Below are positions 1 to 5,369 of a DNA stretch of 5,369 nucleotides, one piece after another. The stretch's first letter is position 1, and each line of letters starts with the position of its first letter. Where the stretch lies: assembly GCA_009843625.1 (NCBI GenBank), contig VYDD01000475.1:1-5369 (forward strand), in the 5' to 3' direction. A program made the translations under genes and the position numbers. The stretch is from Gammaproteobacteria bacterium (GTDB lineage Bacteria > Gemmatimonadota > Gemmatimonadetes > Longimicrobiales > Gaopeijiaceae). Below the pieces are notes generated by a model. That model was not told the origin of the DNA. It ran no database searches and saw only the letters and a list, made by a program, of their open reading frames with translations.

Positions 1-34
1 GTGGTGGTGTGGGTTGCGGGGTGAGTGATCGCTC

Positions 35-54
35 AGGCCGCCGACCTGCGGCCT
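35..54 (-). terminator. Hairpin at the feoB stop codon, possible terminator
   Basis: AGGCCGC (35-41) and GCGGCCT (48-54) pair perfectly around a 6-base loop. In the feoB transcript the stem begins within the UAG stop codon. No U-tract follows; the next bases, read on the minus strand, are GAGCGATCACTCACCCC. A classical intrinsic terminator is therefore not supported. It may slow exonucleases or help Rho-independent pausing, or be chance in GC-rich DNA. The remaining bases to the window start show no gene. Confidence 0.35.
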
Positions 55-2104
55 ACGCAAACACCGACACCACCTGGTACACCACGAAGGCCGCCGTCCA
101 CGCCAGCACGGTCATGTAGCCGAACTGGAGGGCGGGCCACTTCCAGCTGCCGGTCTCGCGCCGGGTCACGACGTTGGTGGGGAGGCATTGCATCGCCAGC
201 ACGAAGAAGACCAGCAGAGCCAGCGCGGTCGCGGTGGTGAACACCGGGCTGCCGTCGGCGTGGCGCTGCGCGCGCAGGGTCGCGCTCAGGGTCTCCTCGT
301 CCTCTGCGGCATCCTCGCCGATCCCGTAGACGATGGCCAGGGTCGCGACGATCACCTCGCGGGCGGCGAATGACGAGATCACCCCCACGTTGATCTTCCA
401 GTCGAACCCCAGGGGTGCAAAGACGGGCTCCACCGCCTTGCCCACGCGCCCGGCAACCGAGTATTCGAGCTCGTAGGAAGAAAGCAGCGCCCCCGCCTCC
501 GCCTCCAGCGCCTCGGCCTCCGCCTCGTCACCCGCGATGGCAGCGGCGGTGCGGAGATCCGCCACCCGGGCGATCGTTTCGGCCGGAACGACCGTGCTCC
601 ACTCCGACTCGTCCAGCTTCGGATAGGTGGCGAGCACCCACAGCACGACCGAAATCCCGAGGATGACGGTGCCGGCGCGCGTGACGAACGCTCGCCCGCG
701 ATCATATGCGGTCAGGAGGGCGTTGCGCAGCGACGGCAGCCGGTAGCGGGGCAGCTCGATCACCAGCGGGCTGGAGGCGCCGGGGAGAATGGTGCTCTTG
801 AACACGAAGGCCATCCCGATGGCCGCAGTCATGCCCAGCAGGTAGGCGCCCGTGAACACCAGGCCCCCGACCACGGGACGATCCGCGAAGAGCAGCGCCG
901 TGATCATCACATAGACCGGCAGGCGCGCGGTGCAGGTGAGAAGCGGGATCACCAGGATCGACACCAGCCGGTCGCGCCAGTTCTCGATCACTCGCGTGGA
1001 CATGATCGCCGGGATCGCGCACGCGTGCGCGGACAGCATGGGCACGAACGCGCGGCCCGGCAGCCCGACCCGGCTCATGGGCCGGTCGGCCACGAACGCC
1101 GCCCGGGCCAGGTACCCGCTGTCCTCCAGGAGCGTGATCAGGAAGAACAGAAAGCAGATCTGCGGCAGGAACACGAGCACCCCGCCGATCCCGCCGATCA
1201 GCCCGTTCACGACGAAGCTGTTCAGGTCTCCCGGGGGCAGAATGGCGCCGAACACATCCCCGGCGAACCCGAAGCCGGCCTCGATCCACGCCATCGGATA
1301 CTGCGCCACCGTGAAGATCGAGATGAAGACGACCGCCATGATGAGCACGAACCCGGCCACGCCGTGGATCGGATGGGTCAGCCAGCGGTCGATGGCCTCG
1401 GTGAGGCGGAGGGACATCAGGCGCGTGCCCTTTGCCGCCCGAACCGCCCGCGCGCCCACCTCTTCCGCCCAGTCGTAACGCGCCTCGTGCGGGCAGGTCG
1501 TGCACGTGCCGCACGCCGCGATGCCTTCCGGGAGCGCCGGCATCGCATCCGGCCCCGAATCCAGCACGTAGGCGAGTTCCCGCTTGAGCAGATCGAAGCC
1601 CTGCCCCGAACGCGAGTTGACGGCAACGACGGGCGAGCCGAGTTCGACGGCCAGTGAATCGGTGTCGATCTCCAGCCCGTCCGCCTCGGCCAAGTCGATC
1701 ATGTTGAGGGCGATGACCATGGGTACGCCCAGCTCCCGCACCTGTCCCGCGAGATAGAGATTGCGGGCGAGGTTGGTGGCATCGACCACGACGATGGCCG
1801 CCTGGGGCCTGGGTCGGCCGGAGAGCTTTCCCAGGAGGGCGTCCCGGGCCGTCCGTTCCTCCGTCTTGTGCTCGGACATCGCGTAGAGGCCGGGCAGGTC
1901 GAGGAGCTGGATCGACTTCCCGTCCAACTCGAAGCTGCCCAGCCGCACGGAGGTGGTGGTGCCGGCGAAGTTGGCGGTCTTGCCGCGCATGCCGGTGAGC
2001 TGGTTGAAGAGCGTGGTCTTGCCCGCGTTGGGATTGCCCGCCAGCGCCACCGTAATCGGAACCGCGGCACGGGCGGGAAGGACGGGCAGGGAGACGGGGC
2101 TCAT
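53..2104 (-). CDS. feoB: Ferrous iron transport protein B (FeoB), GTPase-permease fusion
   Basis: This inner-membrane Fe(II) importer has a cytosolic N-terminal G domain fused to a polytopic permease. With the ATG at 2104 it is 683 residues. G-protein motifs are clear: G1 GNPNAGKT at 23-30, G3 DLPG at 69-72, G4 NMID at 134-137, and a G5-like SRSG near 164-167. A CX2CX2CXH cluster (Cys198, Cys201, Cys204, His206) sits in the linker before the helical domain. The permease starts near residue 248. It carries the FeoB core FLPQICFLFF...LLEDSGYLAR (312-334), SAHACAIPAIMSTR (358-371; many homologues have GFGC where this has AHAC), CTARLPVY (391-398), SFAAREV (578-584) and a C-terminal QCLPT...RRETGSWKW block. 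A Glu/Ala-rich soluble insert lies at about 508-540. The frame is open to 2176, but residues before 2104 do not look like FeoB and would overlap feoA, so I start at 2104, 13 bases after the feoA stop, with only a weak AGG upstream. Function is highly certain; the exact start is likely. Confidence 0.96.
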   Translation of the reverse strand: MSPVSLPVLPARAAVPITVALAGNPNAGKTTLFNQLTGMRGKTANFAGTTTSVRLGSFELDGKSIQLLDLPGLYAMSEHKTEERTARDALLGKLSGRPRPQAAIVVVDATNLARNLYLAGQVRELGVPMVIALNMIDLAEADGLEIDTDSLAVELGSPVVAVNSRSGQGFDLLKRELAYVLDSGPDAMPALPEGIAACGTCTTCPHEARYDWAEEVGARAVRAAKGTRLMSLRLTEAIDRWLTHPIHGVAGFVLIMAVVFISIFTVAQYPMAWIEAGFGFAGDVFGAILPPGDLNSFVVNGLIGGIGGVLVFLPQICFLFFLITLLEDSGYLARAAFVADRPMSRVGLPGRAFVPMLSAHACAIPAIMSTRVIENWRDRLVSILVIPLLTCTARLPVYVMITALLFADRPVVGGLVFTGAYLLGMTAAIGMAFVFKSTILPGASSPLVIELPRYRLPSLRNALLTAYDRGRAFVTRAGTVILGISVVLWVLATYPKLDESEWSTVVPAETIARVADLRTAAAIAGDEAEAEALEAEAGALLSSYELEYSVAGRVGKAVEPVFAPLGFDWKINVGVISSFAAREVIVATLAIVYGIGEDAAEDEETLSATLRAQRHADGSPVFTTATALALLVFFVLAMQCLPTNVVTRRETGSWKWPALQFGYMTVLAWTAAFVVYQVVSVFA

Positions 2105-2117
2105 GGGTCGCCTGAAA

Positions 2118-2435
2118 TCACGCGTCCAGGTGCCGCTCGTGGCACGGACGGCCGTCGTCGAGCCGCAGGAAGACATGGCGCGAGAGCCTCGCGGCGATCC
2201 CGAGGCGCGTTCCCATGACGCTCACGATCATCGGATCGCCCGACTTCACCATGTGTAGCCGGCGGCCCAGGCACACGCCCATGGTCTTGAGGCGTTCGAT
2301 GTCCTCATGATCCCCGTCGATGTGACAGATCAGCCCGCACTCGCCGGCTTCAAGCCGGTCCGCGGGAATCCCTTGGTCGGATTCGGACATCTGCTCCGGC
2401 TCGACCGGCTGGAGAGGGGCGTGGACTGACGGCAC
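2118..2435 (-). CDS. feoA: Ferrous iron transport protein A (FeoA), SH3-like domain
   Basis: This small cytosolic partner of FeoB has an SH3-like fold. In the family it is needed for Fe(II) uptake and is thought to modulate FeoB; its exact action is not settled. The protein has 105 residues from the GTG at 2435. The FeoA pattern runs from about 25 to 92: a LEAGECGLI strand, an ERLKTMGVCLGRRL turn (47-60), and a GTRLGIAARLSRHVFLRL end (75-92). The GTG start is preceded by GAGGA five bases upstream. An ATG at 2390 would give a 90-residue protein closer to usual FeoA length, but its GGAG is only three bases away. The first 15 residues are Pro-rich and probably disordered if translated. Cysteines at 33, 37, 55 and 98, and a CHERH tail (98-102), are more than expected for FeoA. 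It is the first gene of the feoAB unit and lies directly downstream of a Fur-type palindrome. Confidence 0.92.
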   Translation of the reverse strand: MPSVHAPLQPVEPEQMSESDQGIPADRLEAGECGLICHIDGDHEDIERLKTMGVCLGRRLHMVKSGDPMIVSVMGTRLGIAARLSRHVFLRLDDGRPCHERHLDA

Positions 2436-2465
2436 GGGTGTCCTCGTCGTGGAAGCGGGTTCGGT

Positions 2466-2482
2466 ATGAGAATCATTCTCAT
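2466..2482. promoter_or_regulatory. Fur-type operator (perfect 8-1-8 palindrome)
   Basis: ATGAGAAT and ATTCTCAT flank a single central C as a perfect inverted repeat. The inner 7-1-7 core, TGAGAATCATTCTCA, differs from the classical Fur core (TGATAATCATTATCA) by one symmetric base per arm. It lies 30 bases upstream of the feoA GTG and 155 bases upstream of the amidase ATG, in an AT-richer island inside GC-rich DNA. Placement before feoAB is the expected site for iron-dependent repression by a Fur-family protein. The match and symmetry are seen directly; binding by Fur is inferred. Confidence 0.88.
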
Positions 2483-2503
2483 TCGCAAGCGCTGGAGAAG
2501 CAA
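2475..2503 (-). promoter_or_regulatory. Candidate feoAB promoter under the Fur-type site
   Basis: Read on the minus strand, TTGCTT (2503-2498) and GAGAAT (2480-2475) are 17 bases apart. They match the sigma-70 -35 and -10 consensus at about four of six positions each. The -10 would lie inside the palindrome, so a bound repressor would block it, and the 5' leader would be about 30 bases. The hexamers are weak and the promoter consensus of this organism is unknown, so this is only a candidate. Confidence 0.25.
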
Positions 2504-2538
2504 GGGGAGCGTTGCCACCACGTGAACCAGTGTCGCAC

Positions 2539-2563
2539 GCAACATCGGGGCGCCGTATGTTGC
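2539..2563. repeat. 7-bp inverted repeat upstream of the amidase
   Basis: GCAACAT (2539-2545) and ATGTTGC (2557-2563) form a perfect inverted repeat around an 11-base GC-rich spacer. It lies about 75 bases before the amidase ATG. The arms are 18 bases apart centre to centre, so it could be a regulator site or a 5' leader hairpin. A repeat of this size arises by chance fairly often in a 200-base region, so function is unproven. I see no convincing sigma-70 promoter for the amidase elsewhere in 2483-2637. Confidence 0.35.
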
Positions 2564-2637
2564 CTTGTTTGAGGCTGGGGCGCGCGAGCCATCGGGTCCG
2601 GGCGCCATCTTTGGGCCCTGCGCGGGGGAGAATCGAG

Positions 2638-4269
2638 ATGTCAGAGGATCGAAAAGGCGGGATCGAGCGAAGGCGTTTTCTCGGGATGGCTGCGGCCGGG
2701 GTCGCCGCCGGGGGCTTGCGCCCGGAAATCGTGCTCGGCGAGGAGCGTCGCTCTCCCGCAGCCGGGATGCGTACGCTTCAGGAGGCCCAGGAGCAGGAGC
2801 TGGTGCCGCTCGGGAACGGCGAACCGCCGGCGACCCAGTTCCAGGCGTGGCCCGGAGGCACGGGATCGCTGCTGGAGAAGCTGTGGAGGGACACCGGAGG
2901 ATCCCCCTTCGAACGCCACGACATCGAGATCGGGCCCTGGCCCGGACCGGCTCCGACCGATCCCCAGGAGATTGCCTTTCTCCCGGCGCATCGGCTGGGC
3001 GCACTCATTCGGGAGCGCAAGATCACATCCGAGGAGCTAACCGAAATCTACCTGGACCGGATGAAGCGCCATGATCCGACGCTCCTGTGTGCGGTGAGCA
3101 TCCTGGAGGACCGCGCGCGCGAGGAGGCGAAGCGCGCCGACGCCGATCTGCGCGTCGGGCGCTGGCGCGGGCCGCTGCACGGGGTGCCCTGGGGCGTGAA
3201 GGATCTCTTCACCGTGCGCGGAAGCCGCACGACCTGGGGATCCGAGGATTTCCAGGATCAGGTGATCGACGAGGACTCCGAGCTGGTGGTGCGTCTGCGA
3301 GAGGCGGGCGCCGTCCTGATCGCCAAGCTCTCAACCGGGCGATTCGCGGCGGGTGACAACTGGTACCGTGGCCGGACCAGGAACCCCTGGAACCCCGAGC
3401 AGGGATCGAGCGGGTCGTCGGCGGGCCCGGGTTCGGCCACCGCGGCGGGCCTGGTCGGCTTCTCCATCGGCACCGAGACCCAGGGCTCGATCGTGAGCCC
3501 GTCGAGGCGCAACGGCCTGAGCGGGCTGCGGCCGACGTTCGGGCGCATCTCGCGCCACGGCGGCATGGTGCTTTCGTGGACCATGGACAAGCCGGGCCCC
3601 ATGTGCCGGAGCGTCGAGGACTGCGCGCTGGTGTTCAACGCCATTCACGGAGCGGACCCCAAGGATCCCGCGACGCTCACCGCCCCCTTCCGCTTCGAGC
3701 GCAACCCGGACCTGTCCCGGATGCGCATCGGCTTCACGGAAGATGCGCCCGAAGCCTTTGTGGCAACGCTGGCGGAACTCGGGGCCGACCCGCAGCCCAT
3801 GGCCGAACTGCCCGAGGGCGGTTCCAACTCGCTCGGCGTCGAGTCTTCGGCCGCCTTCGACTTCCACGTCGCGCCCGGAGGCGTGCTGGAGCAGGTCCCC
3901 GAGCCTCCCGAGGGAGAGGAAGCGCGCCCGCCCCGGTTCCACCGCGGACGCGACATCCTGGCGCTCGACTACGTCCAGTCGCTCAGGCGGCGCCACATCC
4001 TGATGAAGGAGATGGCGGAGGCGATGGAGGGCTTCGACATGTTCGTGACCGGATCCGGGGAGACGCGGCTCACGAACCAGACCGGGCATCCGGCGGTGGT
4101 TTTGCCCTACGACTTCGGCGACGGCAACACCGAGGACGACTTCGACCACGAGCAGCCGATCTGCACGACGATCATCGGCGACCTGTTCGCGGACGACAGG
4201 ATTCTGAGCGTGGCGCACGCCTACCAGTCGGTGACCGACTGGCATCGGATGCATCCGGATCTGGCGTAG
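2638..4269 (+). CDS. Tat-exported amidase-signature family hydrolase
   Basis: This amidase-signature (GatA/FAAH-type) hydrolase of 543 residues cleaves a C-N amide bond; the substrate cannot be read from the sequence. The start at 2638 is supported by GGGGGAG seven bases upstream and places a twin-arginine signal at the N-terminus: ERRRFLG at 10-16, then the short hydrophobic stretch MAAAGVAAGG. It is therefore probably folded in the cytoplasm and exported; the cleavage site is unclear. About 90 residues of linker precede the amidase fold (LGALIRERKITSEELTEIYL near 121-140). The catalytic triad is intact by alignment to the family: Lys188 in GVPWGVKDLF, cis-Ser260 in SGSSAGPGSATAAG, nucleophile Ser284 in GTETQGSIVSPS. 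The 24-residue gap between the two serines is the family's usual spacing. Residue 282 is Gln where GatA has Gly. The end (AYQSVTDWH) looks complete. A role in GatCAB is unlikely, given the export signal and no gatB/gatC nearby. It is divergent from feoA and convergent with the TPR gene. Confidence 0.9.
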   Translation: MSEDRKGGIERRRFLGMAAAGVAAGGLRPEIVLGEERRSPAAGMRTLQEAQEQELVPLGNGEPPATQFQAWPGGTGSLLEKLWRDTGGSPFERHDIEIGPWPGPAPTDPQEIAFLPAHRLGALIRERKITSEELTEIYLDRMKRHDPTLLCAVSILEDRAREEAKRADADLRVGRWRGPLHGVPWGVKDLFTVRGSRTTWGSEDFQDQVIDEDSELVVRLREAGAVLIAKLSTGRFAAGDNWYRGRTRNPWNPEQGSSGSSAGPGSATAAGLVGFSIGTETQGSIVSPSRRNGLSGLRPTFGRISRHGGMVLSWTMDKPGPMCRSVEDCALVFNAIHGADPKDPATLTAPFRFERNPDLSRMRIGFTEDAPEAFVATLAELGADPQPMAELPEGGSNSLGVESSAAFDFHVAPGGVLEQVPEPPEGEEARPPRFHRGRDILALDYVQSLRRRHILMKEMAEAMEGFDMFVTGSGETRLTNQTGHPAVVLPYDFGDGNTEDDFDHEQPICTTIIGDLFADDRILSVAHAYQSVTDWHRMHPDLA

Positions 4270-4278
4270 GGACAGAAC

Positions 4279-5043
4279 CTACCAGCGACGGCCGAGCGTT
4301 CGGGAGCGGGTTCCCCAGAGGGACCGGCTGGCGAGCCCGAGCAGCTTGCGGGTGATGAGTTCGCCGTCGAGGCGGATGCCGTTCAGGATCGCGGCTGCCT
4401 CGGCAGGGGAGAGCGGTTGCTCGGCTTCCGGGTCGACGACGGTCTCCTCTTCGCCGAGCATGCCCGGAGGCGCCATGATGTCGCCGGACTCGCCTTCGGC
4501 CCGGGTGTCGTCTCCCGTGAGTGCCGCGTCCGAGAAGGCTTCGCCCGCCTGAACGCCCCGGCGGGCCCCGGTGTCGAGCGAGTCGAGCATGCGGCGGGCG
4601 AACGCGAGGTTCCACGCCGCCTCCTCGCGGCCGGGGCGCAGGCGGAGGGCGTTGCGGTTTTCTTCCATGGCGGCCACGACGTGGACCAGGGCCGAGTCGG
4701 AGCCGGGCGCGGCGATGGCGGCGCGCAGGCTGGCGACGCCCAGGTTGTACCAGGCGAGGGAGCGCAGGTCGTCGTCGGGGCCGGCCGCGCCTCGGGATAG
4801 GCGGGCGCGGGCATCCGGCGCTTCGGACAGTTCGAGCAGGGTGGTGCCCAGGTTGTAGTGCAGGTACCGGGCTGCCGGGACTTCTTCCTGCAGGCGCGCG
4901 CGGTAGATGCGGGCGGCCACGCTCCAGTCGCCGCGGCGGTGCAGCCGATTTGCGCGCTCCTCACTGGCGCGCTCGGCGATGACGACCGCGGTGAGGGCGG
5001 TGGCCAGGACGGCCGCGACGACCAGACGGGTGCGGGTGGTCAT
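4279..5043 (-). CDS. Membrane-anchored TPR protein, BatC-like
   Basis: The protein has 254 residues. A hydrophobic segment at about 7-23 is a signal anchor or signal peptide, placing the rest outside the cytoplasm. TPR-like helices follow: ANRLHRRGDWSVAARIYRA (31-49), YNLGTTLLEL (63-72), WYNLGVASLRAA (98-109) and NALRLRPGREEAAWNLAFARRML (131-153). The YNLG and ALRLxP...WNL pattern is typical of BatC TPR proteins. Residues 156-220 are acidic, Gly-rich and probably unstructured. A helical LSPAEAAAILNGIRLDGELI segment and a basic end (RSRTLGRRW) close the protein. The ATG at 5043 overlaps the upstream stop codon in an ATGA arrangement. No good Shine-Dalgarno precedes it, so translation is probably coupled to the VWA gene. 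In-frame ATGs at 5070 and 5082 would overlap the VWA gene further and lack ribosome sites. In known systems BatC-type TPR proteins act with BatA/BatB in envelope stress tolerance; the role here is inferred. Confidence 0.78.
   Translation of the reverse strand: MTTRTRLVVAAVLATALTAVVIAERASEERANRLHRRGDWSVAARIYRARLQEEVPAARYLHYNLGTTLLELSEAPDARARLSRGAAGPDDDLRSLAWYNLGVASLRAAIAAPGSDSALVHVVAAMEENRNALRLRPGREEAAWNLAFARRMLDSLDTGARRGVQAGEAFSDAALTGDDTRAEGESGDIMAPPGMLGEEETVVDPEAEQPLSPAEAAAILNGIRLDGELITRKLLGLASRSLWGTRSRTLGRRW
5040..5043 (-). other. ATGA stop-start overlap coupling the VWA and TPR genes
   Basis: Read on the minus strand, the TPR gene's ATG (5043-5041) and the VWA gene's TGA (5042-5040) share bases. 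The 15 or so bases before the ATG lack a GGAGG-like motif, so terminating ribosomes probably restart here. This supports co-transcription and near-equal output of the two proteins. Confidence 0.75.
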
Positions 5044-5369
5044 GGGCGGAGCTCTGGAGGGGCCGTCCATGGGAATCGCCATCGGCTGCGGGACCTGCGG
5101 GGACCGATCGCAAGAGGCCGGAGCCGGGCGCCGCCCGGGCGGTCCATCAGGCCGTCGGCGGCCACCATCAGAAGCGCCAGCAGGGTCAGCCAGGTTACCG
5201 GGTCGCCCGCGCCGCCGCTGCCTTCACCGCCTTCGGGAACGCGGCGGAAACGGGCGGCGAGTTCGGCCAGGCCGCGGTCGTCGGATGCGTCCAGGTAGCC
5301 GCCCGCGCCGGCGCGGGCGACACCCCGCAGCAGCCGTTCATTCAGCCGCGAGACCACCGGTGCGCCGCC
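5040..5369 (-). CDS. VWA-domain membrane protein, BatB-like (C-terminal part, cut by window edge)
   Basis: Only the last 109 residues are present; the frame is open through base 5369 and the start lies outside the window. The visible part begins GGAPVVSRLNERLLRGVARAGAGGYLDASD. This matches the end of a von Willebrand factor A domain in BatA/BatB proteins (S-x-L-N/D-x-x-L...A...GGxY). It is followed by AELAARFRRV, a Gly-rich spacer and one membrane helix (PVTWLTLLALLMVAADGLM), also at the C-terminus as in BatB. A basic, Pro-rich tail ends at the TGA at 5042-5040. The MIDAS motif would lie upstream and cannot be checked. The stop overlaps the BatC-like start by four bases. This order, VWA protein then TPR protein, is that of bat (MoxR-associated) clusters. 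A GTG at 5357 is an internal codon, not the start. Confidence 0.72.
   Translation of the reverse strand, partial: GGAPVVSRLNERLLRGVARAGAGGYLDASDDRGLAELAARFRRVPEGGEGSGGAGDPVTWLTLLALLMVAADGLMDRPGGARLRPLAIGPRRSRSRWRFPWTAPPELRP

Noticed and set aside
23..34. Near-palindrome GAGTGATCGCTC downstream of feoB
   Set aside because: It is imperfect, short and isolated, and has no neighbouring promoter or gene start that would suggest an operator.
702..1514. Second minus-strand frame inside feoB, which could suggest a frameshift
   Set aside because: The main feoB frame runs unbroken through all conserved motifs, so there is no frameshift; this frame is a shadow.
1025..1657. Plus-strand frame opposite feoB
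   Set aside because: Its composition (Arg, His, Glu, Gln, Pro runs) is that of a shadow of a membrane-protein gene, and no domain or ribosome site supports it.
2105..2176. N-terminal extension of feoB to 2176
   Set aside because: The extra 24 residues are low-complexity, lack FeoB similarity and lie over the end of feoA in another frame. The ATG at 2104 begins just before the conserved G domain.
2512..2637. N-terminal extension of the amidase from the TTG at 2512
   Set aside because: It would bury the twin-arginine signal 50 residues inside the protein. The ATG at 2638 has a strong ribosome site seven bases upstream.
2330..3004. Minus-strand frame spanning the intergenic region and amidase start
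   Set aside because: It crosses the Fur-type site, the feoA 5' end and the amidase signal region, and its Arg/Pro/Ala/Ser composition is typical of a GC-rich shadow.
3331..4254. Long antisense frame (307 codons) opposite the amidase
   Set aside because: It is a GC-rich shadow with His/Arg/Gly-rich composition, no recognisable domain, and full overlap with a well-supported gene.
4292..4303. CCGA-GCGT-TCGG mini-hairpin near the convergent stops as a terminator
   Set aside because: The stem is only 4 bp, lies inside the TPR coding sequence and has no following T-run on either strand.

Overview
The window is high-GC DNA (by eye about two thirds G+C), densely coding, with strong GC-rich shadow reading frames on the opposite strands. 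It looks like chromosome from a GC-rich, didermic environmental bacterium. The gene styles fit Gemmatimonadota or a neighbouring phylum: a Tat-exported amidase of the GTETxGSI type, a BatB/BatC-like von Willebrand/TPR pair, and a FeoB with SAHAC and QCLPT motif variants. This taxonomic guess is inference only; the window has no marker gene.

Layout, left to right. (1) Positions 53-2435, minus strand: a compact ferrous-iron uptake operon, feoA then feoB, with 13 bases between the genes. A perfect 7-bp stem hairpin overlaps the feoB stop codon. (2) Positions 2436-2637: a divergent intergenic region of about 200 bases. It holds a perfect 8-1-8 palindrome that closely matches a Fur box, 30 bases upstream of the feoA start, and a weaker 7-bp inverted repeat nearer the amidase. 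(3) Positions 2638-4269, plus strand: a complete amidase-signature hydrolase with a twin-arginine signal and an intact Lys-cisSer-Ser triad. (4) Positions 4279-5369, minus strand, convergent with the amidase across only 9 bases: a TPR protein resembling BatC. It is translationally coupled (ATGA overlap) to the C-terminal end of a VWA protein resembling BatB, whose start lies beyond the window edge.

How the genes work together. feoA/feoB are one functional unit: GTP-dependent Fe(II) import across the inner membrane, probably repressed by an iron-loaded Fur-type regulator. The BatB/BatC-like pair is a separate unit that normally belongs to a MoxR-BatABCD cell-envelope stress cluster. The amidase has no evident functional link to either neighbour; it shares only the intergenic region with feoA. 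I found no tRNA or rRNA gene, CRISPR array, insertion sequence or phage gene, and no clear candidate for an undescribed system. The most noteworthy points are the Cys/His cluster in FeoB, the Fur-type palindrome, and whether the iron signal also reaches the exported amidase.
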